Assembly (NCBI GenBank): GCA_041391665.1
Contig: JAWKNO010000001.1
Location: forward strand, 930,001-994,000
Source of the DNA: Bacteroidia bacterium
GTDB taxonomy: Bacteria > Bacteroidota > Bacteroidia > J057
Length of the DNA: 64,000 nt
Direction of reading: 5' to 3'
In this document: one piece after another, positions 19,601 through 27,591 of the stretch
Numbering within the stretch: the first letter of the stretch is position 1
Layout: the number at the start of each line of letters is the position of its first letter
Program-made: the position numbers and the translations under genes
Notes under the pieces: generated by a model
Seen by the model: the letters and a program-made list of their open reading frames with translations, nothing else
Told to the model about the DNA's origin: nothing
Databases searched by the model: none

Positions 19601-20654
19601 AAGGCGCCCATTGGACTACAATCGGGAAAAAGTTGAATGGCACGATGTCCCGGTCCAGCGGAAACATAGGAAAAGCCTGAATAAAGCCCCCCTGTTGTGA
19701 ACTGTTATTAAAAACAAAGGTACAGACTTCGCTATACCCGTTGTTTTTTACTCTCAACTGACCCAACAGATCGTAGGCGCGTACGCGCACAGCGTAGGTA
19801 GTGGCTTCTTTTAGCTCAATTTCCTCCGGAATCGAAACCGTCAAAGCTTGTGCGTTGACGACTTCCTGTTCGAAGAATAAGGGATAAGTCGCAGATTCAA
19901 TTGCGTCCTGTGGGGCGCGGTTTCCCGGTTCGAGGGGAACAATCCTGACACTATAGTATATATCATCCGTAAAGCCCGGAGGGCGAATGAAGGTCCAGTT
20001 GACGGAAAGGACATTGGAATTTGGGGTAACAACTACGCCGCAGGGAAGGCCTACAACCGGTGCATCGGGAGTTTGGACAGTAAAAATCGCACAACCGGAG
20101 GGGAAAGGTGGGGAAAGCTCGTTGAGTTCATTAAAACAATCAATGGCCTGTACACAAAATTCATACGTACCATCTCGCAGGGAAGGATCACGCTGCAAAT
20201 CTGCGTAGGTAATCCCTGTGAAAATCATCGTATTGGCTGCATTCGGTTCAAAAAAATTGCCCAGTTCTTTGGGATTCAGATCCGTAACCCCTGGCTGCAA
20301 TTCCATGCAGGGTTGTTGTATGTTGTAAATGTCGGACTCAATCGAAAATCCCTGGTCAAGATTGGTCAGTTTTACATGGTATTGTACCCATACCGGTTCG
20401 GTACCGGTATTTACTGCAGTGACCAAAAACAGATCATCTCTTTCGTAAAGATCAGCGACATTTACCGGAACCGGTGGCGTAAATGCAACATTGATGGCGA
20501 CGGGATATTGCCCGAATGCTGTGCCATAAAACAGAACTGAAAAAAATGAAAAAACTACCAGCTTGCTAAAGCAACTTGTGGACTTTGTGCCGTCCTTGTG
20601 ACCTTTATGTTTATGGGAATCGGGCTGCTGAAAGGTATTTCTTTGATTTTGCAT
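13659..20654 (-). CDS. Giant secreted protein (2331 residues) of unknown function
   Basis: The single ATG-initiated frame gives 2331 residues. A long basic n-region (HKHKGHKDGTKS) precedes the hydrophobic signal core (LVVFSFFSVLFYGTAFGQ, cleavage near residue 49). The first 700 residues contain FN3-like segments that read as a fluent 'how many ... in each' beta-rich array (for example YYWTAEVELRKKGD and GTYYWRVKWAKN, each closing a strand with YYW). The middle is a long beta-rich region with many 'LNLSGHVNFP', 'GVTGSLRAENI' type strands, as in repeat adhesins. The C-terminus has a Gly/Thr-rich low-complexity stretch (GITTTTVGTGVTGTMN). No type IX sorting domain. It is the middle gene of a three-gene operon with an outer-membrane barrel and an FN3 protein, with 18- and 11-base gaps. 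The basic n-region is encoded by repeat-like DNA. Confidence 0.8.
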   Translation of the reverse strand: MQNQRNTFQQPDSHKHKGHKDGTKSTSCFSKLVVFSFFSVLFYGTAFGQYPVAINVAFTPPVPVNVADLYERDDLFLVTAVNTGTEPVWVQYHVKLTNLDQGFSIESDIYNIQQPCMELQPGVTDLNPKELGNFFEPNAANTMIFTGITYADLQRDPSLRDGTYEFCVQAIDCFNELNELSPPFPSGCAIFTVQTPDAPVVGLPCGVVVTPNSNVLSVNWTFIRPPGFTDDIYYSVRIVPLEPGNRAPQDAIESATYPLFFEQEVVNAQALTVSIPEEIELKEATTYAVRVRAYDLLGQLRVKNNGYSEVCTFVFNNSSQQGGFIQAFPMFPLDRDIVPFNFFPIVVQWAPYDNEFDYYHSHLQLFSIEDGYEDEYIADNRWPWGPMESQRRIMCDQRNVNQIQAQTMPAYKNQARNPITFERGKRYYWTAEVELRKKGDVFSTFIQQQQFEIGMKEPNLISPLYGDIIRPADLVFRFDTGDPANKLIPDHVDIRQRQGADCEQADWFNGYVHERWILEVSKSPDFDSVEWIKQGTIGGSGSRLQLDFVVRDSISIADSIYKEISRNWVASDTGTYYWRVKWAKNPEGNDTISYRRSEVNMFILRENFDAPQIASSPAPEDTTCRSTCEAFAPTSTEPTFDDPTGRTLQVGLFQLQVQSVTGTSGSRFTGQGVIAVPFLNEIRVRVRFRDLQYNGTNKVFAGDIRAVQDNGTSFTVDSIGPGSSKLAAMAPGAARALNQYLSEGNRVVSAFSGNTETPLPIGIDREIGGRNYILAITDMVFTPTGATLSAMANLELPAIGDYIISLGATDICFSPNGLGAVGNLNLAREFTIPLEGGVEIALNGVDSGAGKVISSVGWNCEGLTCLNLSGHVNFPRAMMVPDGPNGKPGPGNVQGQFSVQSCEGLSDFLANISISDFQIPGAEGWSFAVTNAWMDMSDTRNPVNIQFPSAYADTSVFNPRLTNLWTGFYMETLSVRTPEEFSTSQRSFFGVRNLIIDRTGVTGSLRAENIISYMDGDIQGWGFSLDTLHMTLVSSSFTSAGMSGKVGMPIMQEEEYLRYSALLSNRPSSGLAFDFRVSTEDTVNVEMVIARLQLEPNSYINLSVSADSTYADANLTGRLTISDEYVPSAVRRAIAKVPAIHIPELAFQNFRLNTETGLDADRVYFSHASPQKELAGFPLTIDSIKFTGGLGTPTLLIKPKITLAGGESGFSAAATILIRSELNWPGGGKKFFRLTGVDLSRVEIDITASAMRLSGFLEFYDQDPVYGNGIAGGLDVTLPMGIRANLATRFGTMRPDPTARFNTSGYYSYWYVDGMVGIPEPGLVLWAGVAIYGFGGGAYHHMQMNQNGLPTASRTLAGGAANSQLPQTSGVTYTPNFNTFLGLKLTAVLGTTPKSDALNMDVTVQAEFNNSGGLNMIRIRGDAYVMAPVYNRGSAKIWGSVDVVYSNPAEGNDFVHGEIDVFMNYGRLHGRLANNQMVDATFHAESGLWYFHAGSPSARGGLKINLDPIPAEADINGYLMIGHNLPATLPPPPNEILALLNSGGPGQGTAVSNTFINKPRTNMPVYTSGQGFAFGAALDVDPPRLWNLIFYADLRVMLGFDLNVTHSDTRICQESGIAPGSDGWYAQGQAYAGVWGDFGIYVNVFFFEGEVSFLRANAALLLTAGLPNPEYFKGQAHLQYSVLGGLVEGNHNFQLTLGEPCTAISSNPFESISFIADMQPEGNPVSVFTNPTVSFHMPVERIVEIPIMDEHGNYGTPRRFEPYIHNFTVINTTTGERKRGTRQLSNDGTIAYFNLRDMLDGHTSYTARIEIRARELFTNGTNQPVLDNGLPWSEIKEVQFTTGAQPDSIPEENVTFTYPLKRQNYFLKGETSQNRGFIRLNVGMPQLFAPQIAGKNYTYAARFTRLDENDVTPVDMPITYTGGTSINFALPALDNEEIYAIQILRKEVAPPSSGSGAPLSGILANMTTANLSVNSQLTASGINSLMTVSPLVNTYSGGQQTIRSQAKQLPGAVVDESEKLLYKLYFRTSKFNTLRDKLNNMQIFLVGYAWHGSWDEFALHTLVAEPFEEYDLVGYYKDGTRRLQPLVMISDPFFSSSPYHNNIDVYRVRNGLMPASSLGRFSVAPLNAHGKGIPPRLSIDYSQNTWTAPLTDWYLHHALGNHNTGGSGNPTSMNTPGITTTTVGTGVTGTMNMQAGGTFGNGLSGMSASTGILSGPALTYPTPAGGNTMANIPSNTFNLNMRTPLYVVQDFHEMRNNIAAIRSVPAKWSYVQQYYNSAWQAANQMMGKVDAHYQFSGYMNQPYTLSFKYRRPSNGTSSQMDGTYFTKDFRY
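20572..20615. repeat. Repeat-like DNA coding for the basic n-region of the giant protein
   Basis: A run of diverged units of the form CTTTGTG/CTTGTGAC (reverse strand CACAAGGA, CACAAAG) encodes residues HKHKGHKDGTKST ahead of the signal-peptide core. I recall similar CACAAAGG-type repeats as dispersed non-coding elements in Bacteroidota genomes, so this piece may be an element captured at the gene start. The copy number in the genome cannot be seen here. Confidence 0.35.
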
Positions 20655-20672
20655 GGCTTCGGGCGTTACAGA

Positions 20673-22379
20673 CTAAAAATTTGCAGTGTAAAAGACGTTT
20701 CCTCTGGTTTCAGAATAGGGCAGGTACCTGGACTCAATCGGGTTGCGGCTGATATACTGGACATTTAGTCCCAGCGACTGTTTTTTGCCCGCCTTCATGC
20801 TCACACGCAGACTGGCAGTTTGGGAGCTGCCATCGTTCCTGCCTTCCCGCAGGTTGAAATAATAGCCGGATGCGAGTCGGAAACGCAGTTTTTTCTTTAG
20901 GAAGCCTTTCGTGGCTGTAAGTTGCCCGCCATACCGGGAGGTATTGGCCAGCTCCGAGAAAAAGTCTGAATACGTGCCACTGCCACTCATCGAAAAATCT
21001 GCATCCTGTTGAGACCATGAATACACAACACCTGCCCCCTGCGTCTGATTGTCGTTGAAATGACCGAAGATGATGTTTTGGTCGTCAAATACCTGATAGT
21101 AAGTGTTGAAATTGAGGTTGTGTCTGTGGGGACGTTTGCCAAAGTTGATATTGATATTTGCATTGACATTGTGAGAAACCTGGGTTACCATAAAAGAATC
21201 GCTTACCACAAATCCTTCGCGGTTGCGCGCTTCGATCTGGTAGTTGGAGTAGGTGAGAGAGCCGGAAAGATGGGCATTCGGAGAAATCGCTACTGTCGCC
21301 GAACCAACCTGCCGGAAGCGGTTTTGTTGTTCTCTTGCCAGAAGATTATTTCGCTGAATACCGTAAGAGGCATTGATTCGAAGTTTGTGCTTGAACATAG
21401 ACCAGGAAGGATTGATTGTAATATCTTCCACATTTGTCTGAAAAAACCACGCTCCCATAGACTGAAAGTCAGGATCAATCCGCTTGTATTTCAGTCGCAT
21501 ATTGAAGGTTTTGGCAATTCGAAAGGAAAGCCCTGCCTGTCCGGCAGTTGAAAACTTGCTCGAAACTCTCGGTTGATACAGTTTCAAAACCAGCCGTTTC
21601 ATAAAAAAGTCTTCCAGCGCCAGCGTATCAGAGCCGGTATTGTAGGTAAATGCGCTGACTGCAAAATCGAGGTCGAAAAAGACCGATTTCCCGAAACTGA
21701 GTTTCGACGTGATTCCCCCCACGGCATTTTCCTGAAGCGATAGTGTACCGAGCCGGGGATCTGAAATCAATTCCTGATTTTCGTCCCAGCCTTTAAAAAA
21801 TACCAGATCCACAAAATTGCGGCGGTTGCCAATGCCCAATTTTGCGGCATATCCTTTTCGGGTATAAACGGGTTCTACAATTATATCTGAAAGTGTCGTA
21901 TCTGCTACCACCCTCCGCTGAAACCGTCCATAAACAAAACCAAGCCTGAAAATGGAAGGCTCAAGTTCTATTCCCCCGCCAAGAAATGTGCGGCCACTCA
22001 AGGTAAAAGGTGAGAAAGAGACATTCCTGTACCCGGCGTGAAGCGTTACCCAACGGTAATAAGGACTCACCCCAATCTGATTAAATGGTTGCCGGAAATA
22101 GCGTTCCTTCTCGCTTACCATTGCCGAAAAGGGAAACGTTATTCCATACAAAGAAACTACAGGATTGCCGGTAATCGCCCAGGTAAAAGGGGCATAACGG
22201 GGCACTTCCCGGGTAGTCTGATAGGCATATGCGCTCAGTGAAAGTGAGCCTGAGATATTCACAGGTTTCTCCTTGCCGACCTGTTCGATATCCTGAGCAT
22301 AGGACCATTTACCCGAAAGGACCATCAGGCTGCAAAGCAGGATCAGGGGTGGTATAGCGCGGAATCTGAAATCTTTCAT
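20673..22379 (-). CDS. Predicted outer-membrane beta-barrel protein
   Basis: 568 residues with a signal peptide (LILLCSLMVLSGKWSYAQ). After it the protein is an almost unbroken series of amphipathic beta strands with alternating aromatic residues and short turns (for example YYRWVTLHAGYRNVSF, FRLGFVYGRFQRRV, LSGSLTYSNYQIEARN), and it ends in a terminal phenylalanine (FYTANF), the usual outer-membrane protein C-terminal signature. No plug or TonB-box is visible, so it is not a SusC-like receptor. It heads an operon with the 2331-residue and FN3 proteins and may anchor or export them (inference). It is divergent from the sigma factor gene at 22458. Confidence 0.78.
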   Translation of the reverse strand: MKDFRFRAIPPLILLCSLMVLSGKWSYAQDIEQVGKEKPVNISGSLSLSAYAYQTTREVPRYAPFTWAITGNPVVSLYGITFPFSAMVSEKERYFRQPFNQIGVSPYYRWVTLHAGYRNVSFSPFTLSGRTFLGGGIELEPSIFRLGFVYGRFQRRVVADTTLSDIIVEPVYTRKGYAAKLGIGNRRNFVDLVFFKGWDENQELISDPRLGTLSLQENAVGGITSKLSFGKSVFFDLDFAVSAFTYNTGSDTLALEDFFMKRLVLKLYQPRVSSKFSTAGQAGLSFRIAKTFNMRLKYKRIDPDFQSMGAWFFQTNVEDITINPSWSMFKHKLRINASYGIQRNNLLAREQQNRFRQVGSATVAISPNAHLSGSLTYSNYQIEARNREGFVVSDSFMVTQVSHNVNANININFGKRPHRHNLNFNTYYQVFDDQNIIFGHFNDNQTQGAGVVYSWSQQDADFSMSGSGTYSDFFSELANTSRYGGQLTATKGFLKKKLRFRLASGYYFNLREGRNDGSSQTASLRVSMKAGKKQSLGLNVQYISRNPIESRYLPYSETRGNVFYTANF

Positions 22380-22457
22380 ATCCTCACAGTCGGAAAGCCC
22401 GGGTCGCGATCACCCGAAAATCCACGCAAATCAGAATTTTCCTTATTTTTGTTTACT
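22380..22457. promoter_or_regulatory. Divergent 78-bp control region between the barrel operon and the sigma gene
   Basis: This short region must hold signals for both directions. It contains an inverted repeat CGGGT (22400-22404) and ACCCG (22412-22416) around a GC-rich centre, unusual in these AT-rich spacers. On the plus strand TATTTTTG (22444-22451) matches the -7 consensus TAnnTTTG fully, but lies only 6 bases from the start codon and has no TTTG at the right distance, so a normal promoter is not established. Possible site for the product of the adjacent sigma or an unknown regulator. Confidence 0.3.
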
Positions 22458-23042
22458 ATGTTTGGGAAAAAAGACTCAGCTACTGATCAGGAAATCATGG
22501 CGGGCATTCGCGCCGGAGGGGTAACGCGTCAGCGGTATGAGAACCTTTTTTTTCTACGCTACAAAGAATTTGTGCGCAAACGTCCGCGCAAGTATCGCAT
22601 TTCCGATGAAGAAGCCCTTGATGCCTATACGGAGGCTTTTTTGGCCGTGATCGACCACATCACTACCCAGCGGTTTCGTGGAGAAGCCAGCTTAAAAACC
22701 TATCTTTCCCGAATCTTTCGCAACAAATGTGTTGATCAACACCGAAAAAATACGACTGTAAAACCAGACTGGGTGGATGAGTTTCCCGAACTTCCCGACA
22801 AGTCGCGCGACTTCCTGAAAAAACTTATGGGGGAAGAGCGGCTGGAGCAGGTAAGTCAGTTTATGGAGCGGCTGGGTCAGCGGTGTAAAGAACTGCTGAT
22901 GTTGTCGGCGTGGGGCTACAGTCCGGTGGAGATTGCGGAGAAAATGGATTTTAGTACGCCACACAGTGCGTCAAGCCAGCGGCACAAATGCCTGGCTAAG
23001 TTGAAGGAGATGATGGCAGGAGTGGAGGAATATGAAGAATAA
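22458..23042 (+). CDS. ECF-like RNA polymerase sigma factor (copy 1)
   Basis: 194 residues from the ATG at 22458; an in-frame TTG three codons earlier is less likely. Region 2 is seen in DEEALDAYTEAFLAVIDHI and GEASLKTYLSRIFRNKCVDQHRK (the 'F/L-K-TYL-I-RNK-D' signature of sigma-2.3/2.4). Region 4 is the helix-turn-helix KELLMLSAWGYSPVEIAEKM followed by S-QRHKCLAKL. Such factors direct RNA polymerase to special promoters under control of a membrane anti-sigma factor. The probable partner is the next gene, 27 bases downstream. The protein is clearly paralogous to the sigma factor at 35405-35986. The regulated target may be the divergent outer-membrane operon (inference). Confidence 0.88.
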   Translation: MFGKKDSATDQEIMAGIRAGGVTRQRYENLFFLRYKEFVRKRPRKYRISDEEALDAYTEAFLAVIDHITTQRFRGEASLKTYLSRIFRNKCVDQHRKNTTVKPDWVDEFPELPDKSRDFLKKLMGEERLEQVSQFMERLGQRCKELLMLSAWGYSPVEIAEKMDFSTPHSASSQRHKCLAKLKEMMAGVEEYEE

Positions 23043-23069
23043 AGAGTTTACGTTGCTTAACCCAATTTT

Positions 23070-23831
23070 ATGGCTGGTGAGGATATATTTACCCTGATTG
23101 ACGCCTACCTCGGAAACCGGTTAACTGAGGAGGAAAGGCAGGCTTTTGAGCGAAGGTGTGAGACTGACCCCGCATTTGCCCGCGAGGTAAAGGCCCATAC
23201 CCAGGCCGAATACGCGGCCCGCAGTTATGCCCGAAGCCAGCGCAGCGCAGAACTCAAAAACCTGTATAGAGAATCAGAAACCAGTGATTCGGTTGTCCGC
23301 CGTTTTCCTTCGGCGATATGGTATAGTGTGGCCGCAGCGGTAGTTGTATTGTTGTTTGGCCTTGTCTGGCTGTTCAGGCCAGGGGCATCATCAGAGGAAC
23401 TTTTTGCCGAAAATATCGGCGTGATAGAACCCTTCACCGGATACCGGTCAGGGGAAGCAGAAACTCCGGCCATACTCGAAGCCGCTGCCGAGGCATTTAA
23501 CAGCCGTAATTACGAAGCGGCCATTCCCCTGTTTGAGGCCGCCCTTGCCGATAGTCAGTTGACCGGGAGTGCCCAGGTAAACCTTTACCTCGGACTGAGC
23601 CATACCTTGCTGGCCGGAGGCACTGATGCCAGCCGCCATGTTGATGCCGCCATCGCAGCTTACGACCAGGTACCTCCCGGCAGCGCCTACGGGCAAAAGG
23701 CCTTGTGGTATAAGGCCCTTACCCATATCAGAGCCGGACAGAAAGAAGAAGCTAAAAAAGCCCTCGAAGCTGTGGTGGCTTATCCGGGGCATTACCGGAA
23801 GGAGGCTGCGGAGCGGTTGTTGGGGGAGTAG
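23070..23831 (+). CDS. Single-pass membrane protein with periplasmic TPR domain, probable anti-sigma factor (copy 1)
   Basis: 253 residues. Residues 1-70 form a short acidic-basic cytoplasmic domain (DIFTLIDAYLGNRLTEEERQ then FERRCETDPAFAREV), the pattern of zinc-less anti-sigma N-termini in Bacteroidota. One transmembrane helix follows at about 83-103 (WYSVAAAVVVLLFGLVWLF). Residues 130-250 are TPR-like helices (FNSRNYEAAIPLFEAAL, YLGLSHTLL, KALTHIRAGQKEEAKKALE). With N-in orientation the TPR part is outside the inner membrane. It follows the sigma gene and shares architecture with the protein at 34443. Role as sigma inhibitor/sensor is inferred from position and architecture; it is not a FecR-domain protein. 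Confidence 0.78.
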   Translation: MAGEDIFTLIDAYLGNRLTEEERQAFERRCETDPAFAREVKAHTQAEYAARSYARSQRSAELKNLYRESETSDSVVRRFPSAIWYSVAAAVVVLLFGLVWLFRPGASSEELFAENIGVIEPFTGYRSGEAETPAILEAAAEAFNSRNYEAAIPLFEAALADSQLTGSAQVNLYLGLSHTLLAGGTDASRHVDAAIAAYDQVPPGSAYGQKALWYKALTHIRAGQKEEAKKALEAVVAYPGHYRKEAAERLLGE

Positions 23832-24001
23832 GGGGATAGGCGGGGTTTTGAGATAAAGTGAATGATATTTTTCTCCCGAACAATATTCTGCGTCCTCAGT
23901 CTTAAAGAGTACTTCATTATAAATTGATAGTATTAAAAAGGTGATACAACAGATTGAGATCACCAGCATTTGAGGTATTTTGTTTGTTTTTGGGGAGGGT
24001 A

Positions 24002-24033
24002 TTTGGCTTGAATTTGTCGAGGAATTATCTTTG
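24002..24033 (+). promoter_or_regulatory. Bacteroidota-type promoter for the 1157-residue secreted protein
   Basis: TTTG (24002-24005), a 20-base spacer, then TATCTTTG (24026-24033): both boxes match the Bacteroidota housekeeping consensus TTTG / TAnnTTTG exactly with ideal spacing. Transcription would begin near 24040, leaving an untranslated leader of about 78 bases before the ATG at 24118. This is the best promoter match I found in the window. Confidence 0.65.
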
Positions 24034-24117
24034 GATATGTTAATCATTCTCTTTTTTAATAAAATGATAGAGACCTGTGCAAAGTAGGATCCAAAACCCC
24101 TTTCAAAATAACCCTGT

Positions 24118-27100
24118 ATGAAAGCACGATTTATCCTTTTCTTCAGCCTGACGACTCTTTCTTTCAATTCCCTGTTTGCCACTCACTTTATGGGTGTTCA
24201 GATGACGTATGAGTGTATTGGAACCTGTACCTATCGCTTCCACCACAAAGCCTATTATGACTGTAGCGGGGGAGCAACTACTCTTCCTCCAGGCCAGACG
24301 GAACAACCTGTCTTCAGTTTTGTCACCGTGCCGTCGGGTTGTGGTCTTAATCCTCAGATCATCGGATCCTGGGTATTTGTTCAGAATACCGAAGTAACGC
24401 CTATTTGTCCGCAGCTTTTGAGTAGTACTAGTTGTAATGGCGGAGGCATATTAAACGGCGTTACAGAGGGGTACTACTATGTAGATTACAATCTTTGCAA
24501 TGGGGGAGGGGCAGGTTGTAATAGCGTGAAAGTTTCCTATTCGATCTGCTGCAGAAACGGGGCGATAACTTCGGGTTCCGCCAATGAGGGGTTTTATCAG
24601 GAAATGCTAATCGACTTATCCTCATCAGTATGTAATCAATCTCCGGTGTTTAATCAGCCTCCCATTTCCTATATATGCACTGGTGAGCCTATTATTCTCG
24701 ATCAGGGAGCCGTGGATCCGGATGGTGATAGCCTGGTATATTCTTTAGGACCCTGCTATGATGGGCCCGGGGTAATTGTACCATATAACCCGGGTTACGA
24801 TTACCTTCAGCCTATGGGCACTGGATGGAATGTCCATCTGGATTCGTTAACAGGTTTTTTAAGTCTGACTCCCAATCCTTCCGGCGGACTCGAGGTAGGC
24901 GTAATCTGTATTAATCTGGATGAGTACAGAAACGGACAGTTTATGGGAAGATTAACCCGGGATGTTCAGGTGACGGTTCTGGATTGCCAAAATTCAAGCC
25001 CGGTAACACTCTCGGGAATTCAGAATCTTGCTGGAGGTATTCTTGACTCTCCTGATAAAATCAGGGCATGTGCAGGAACAAATTTAAATTTTGACATTGT
25101 TGCTTCTGATGTGAATCCCATGGATAGTCTTACTTTTCTTAGTAATATATCAGGGCTTCTTCCGAATGTCGGGGTCAATATTGTGGGAAACAATCCTGCC
25201 ACTTTTCAGGTTAGCTGGATGCCTGGAATACAGGATATCGGGAAAATATACGCCGTGTCCTTTTCTGTAAGTGATAATGAGTGTTTGATCAGTTCCACAG
25301 ATGCAAAAACGATTTTTATTGAGGTTGCAAACACTTGTATTGCTTACCAGACTTTTCCCAGCAATTGTAATGACAGCACCGGAGGAATCGATATCACCCT
25401 ATTCAACGTGGTTCCACCTGTCCAGTACTTATGGAGCAATGGAGATACAACCGAAGACCTTTCGGGTATTCCCACTGGCATTTACTGGGTTTATGCAACA
25501 GATTCCACAGGTACAGTTTTTACAGACACATTTTGGGTAGATGCCAAAGATATATCTATTTTATCAACACTGATTCAGCCGGATTGTGATTCAATTACAG
25601 GATCTGTTATTACCAATATCAGCGGTGGAACCCCGCCTTATACATTTACCTGGAGTAATGGCGATACTACTTCTTCTTTGGTCAATATCCCTGCCGGAGG
25701 ATATACGTTGTATATCTTTGATTCGGGGAATTGTGTGAAACACGAGACTTTTATCCTGGAAGAACCTGATTCCTGTTTTGTCTCGGTATCTGGGAAAGCC
25801 TATCTTGATCTCAATGGCAACTGTGTTTTCGATTCCACTGATTATCCTCTGGTAAATGCCTTCATTGATTTTAATCCGGGAGGAGGCGTGTTTACGGATT
25901 CGAGTGGCAACTATTCATTTATTTGTAACACCGGGACGGTATCTGTTTCTTATACAAATACTGCTCACCCTCCGGCACTCTGCAGTCCGGGAAATACTCA
26001 GACACTAATCCTCAATAGTACGGATGATGACACGACAGGTATTGACTTCCCTATTGATACCGTAATCATTCAGGATCTGAAGATAAATGGTTTTGTTGGG
26101 GGAAATCTCGTCCCTGGAAACCCACATTATTACCTTATCCATTATTCCAATACGGGAACTATCCCCATGGATGGGACTGTATCATTATTTCTGGATAGTG
26201 CAGTGACTTATGTTTCCAGTTCGCCAGCAGGAAGTTATGACCCCTCAACCTCTACGGTTACCTGGTCTTTTTCAGACTTAAGTCCCGGACAGAACAAGAC
26301 TATTCTTGTACAGGGATTTTTGCCTGCAGTAGTGCCTGTTATTTCGTCCATTACCACGTCTGTAGCTATTTATCCCATTGCCGGAGATTTTACCCCGGGA
26401 AATAATACGAAAACCTGGTCCCAACCAACCTTTGCTCCGTACGACCCTAATGACAAACAGGTTTTTCCTGCGGGAATAGGTACTGAAGGGTTTATTCAGG
26501 TAACAGACAGTGTGTTGGAATACACCATTCGCTTTCAGAATACAGGTACATTTTCAGCCAATTATGTGATCATCAAAGATCTGATTGATGATAACCTTGA
26601 TATTTCTACTTTTAGCCCAGGGGTTTTCAGCCATCCCTATTCCGTAACTGCTGAGCTGGATAAACAGCTTGTATTCACCTTTGCGAATATCAATCTGCCA
26701 GATTCTGCTTCTGACCCGGAAGGCAGTAAGGGTTTTATTCAGTTTTCACTCAAACAACGACCGAATCTACCTATTGGCACAAGAATCAAGAACAGTGCTG
26801 CCATCATCTTTGACTTTAACGAACCAGTTATCACAAATGAAGTAGTGAATACTATTTTTAATTATCCGGAAGTTGAAATCATTGAACCGGCAGACTCTCT
26901 CTGTCCCGAAGATCTGCTCACTGCTCAGTTGCTCATTCCGGCAATGCCTCCTTATGAATACGAATGGAAGCCAACAGGGAGCATATCCAATTCTTTTGAT
27001 GTAGAGGATATGGACGAGGTTAACCAATCCGGATGGTATTATCTAACCGTTACTGATTCATTCGGATTTAGCGATACAGATTCTGTATATGTCCCGGTTA

Positions 27101-27591
27101 AATTTAATCCGGTATCGGATTTTTCATTTGAAGCACAAGAACTGGAAGTGAATTTCACAAACCTTTCACAGTATGGAAAAACATGGCTTTGGGACTTTGG
27201 AGACGGCAATGAAGCGTCCGAAATCCATCCGGATCATCGGTTCTCTAAAAGCGGAACATATCAGATTCAGCTAGTTACCACGAATGAATGCCAAAGTGAT
27301 ACGATTATCAGGGAGATTGATGTTTATTCTGGAAACAGAGGGGATAATTTTATTCAGTCAGTTCGGATAGCACCTAACCCATTTTCCGAATCGCTGGTGA
27401 TTTCTTTTTATAATCCTGACTTGTTTCCGGTGGAATTAAATATGATTGATGCCAGGGGACGATTGGTTGTTCATTATGAGCCTGAGCAAACAGAAAGTTT
27501 TACCATAAATAATTCAGGATTTGCCGCGGGAATATATTTTATTGAATTAATCGGTACTGAGCGATTTTTGGGAAAAGTGATGGTGCGATAG
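24118..27591 (+). CDS. Large cell-surface protein with PKD domain and type IX secretion sorting domain
   Basis: 1157 residues. A signal peptide (FILFFSLTTLSFNSLFA) is followed by THFMGVQMTYEC and YYDCSGG, a Cys-rich start common to large secreted Bacteroidota proteins. Middle repeats have 'YLWSNGDTTEDLSGIPTG' and 'FTWSNGDTTSSLVNIPAG', the SprB-type ribbon repeat. Next comes the 'YDPNDKQVFP ... YTIRFQNTGT ... IIFDFNEPVITN' region (DUF7619-like), a PKD domain (WLWDFGDG), and a C-terminal type A sorting domain (IAPNPFSESLVISFYN ... GIYFIELIG ... KVMVR). It should be exported by the Sec and type IX systems and attached to the cell surface. Role unknown; adhesion or gliding-related surface function is possible. 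It has its own promoter, 286 bases after the sigma/TPR pair. Confidence 0.9.
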   Translation: MKARFILFFSLTTLSFNSLFATHFMGVQMTYECIGTCTYRFHHKAYYDCSGGATTLPPGQTEQPVFSFVTVPSGCGLNPQIIGSWVFVQNTEVTPICPQLLSSTSCNGGGILNGVTEGYYYVDYNLCNGGGAGCNSVKVSYSICCRNGAITSGSANEGFYQEMLIDLSSSVCNQSPVFNQPPISYICTGEPIILDQGAVDPDGDSLVYSLGPCYDGPGVIVPYNPGYDYLQPMGTGWNVHLDSLTGFLSLTPNPSGGLEVGVICINLDEYRNGQFMGRLTRDVQVTVLDCQNSSPVTLSGIQNLAGGILDSPDKIRACAGTNLNFDIVASDVNPMDSLTFLSNISGLLPNVGVNIVGNNPATFQVSWMPGIQDIGKIYAVSFSVSDNECLISSTDAKTIFIEVANTCIAYQTFPSNCNDSTGGIDITLFNVVPPVQYLWSNGDTTEDLSGIPTGIYWVYATDSTGTVFTDTFWVDAKDISILSTLIQPDCDSITGSVITNISGGTPPYTFTWSNGDTTSSLVNIPAGGYTLYIFDSGNCVKHETFILEEPDSCFVSVSGKAYLDLNGNCVFDSTDYPLVNAFIDFNPGGGVFTDSSGNYSFICNTGTVSVSYTNTAHPPALCSPGNTQTLILNSTDDDTTGIDFPIDTVIIQDLKINGFVGGNLVPGNPHYYLIHYSNTGTIPMDGTVSLFLDSAVTYVSSSPAGSYDPSTSTVTWSFSDLSPGQNKTILVQGFLPAVVPVISSITTSVAIYPIAGDFTPGNNTKTWSQPTFAPYDPNDKQVFPAGIGTEGFIQVTDSVLEYTIRFQNTGTFSANYVIIKDLIDDNLDISTFSPGVFSHPYSVTAELDKQLVFTFANINLPDSASDPEGSKGFIQFSLKQRPNLPIGTRIKNSAAIIFDFNEPVITNEVVNTIFNYPEVEIIEPADSLCPEDLLTAQLLIPAMPPYEYEWKPTGSISNSFDVEDMDEVNQSGWYYLTVTDSFGFSDTDSVYVPVKFNPVSDFSFEAQELEVNFTNLSQYGKTWLWDFGDGNEASEIHPDHRFSKSGTYQIQLVTTNECQSDTIIREIDVYSGNRGDNFIQSVRIAPNPFSESLVISFYNPDLFPVELNMIDARGRLVVHYEPEQTESFTINNSGFAAGIYFIELIGTERFLGKVMVR

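Noticed and set aside
23070..23831. FecR-type anti-sigma factor of a TonB-dependent receptor system
   Set aside because: The part after the membrane helix is made of TPR helices, not the FecR domain, and no TonB-dependent receptor with a plug domain is adjacent.
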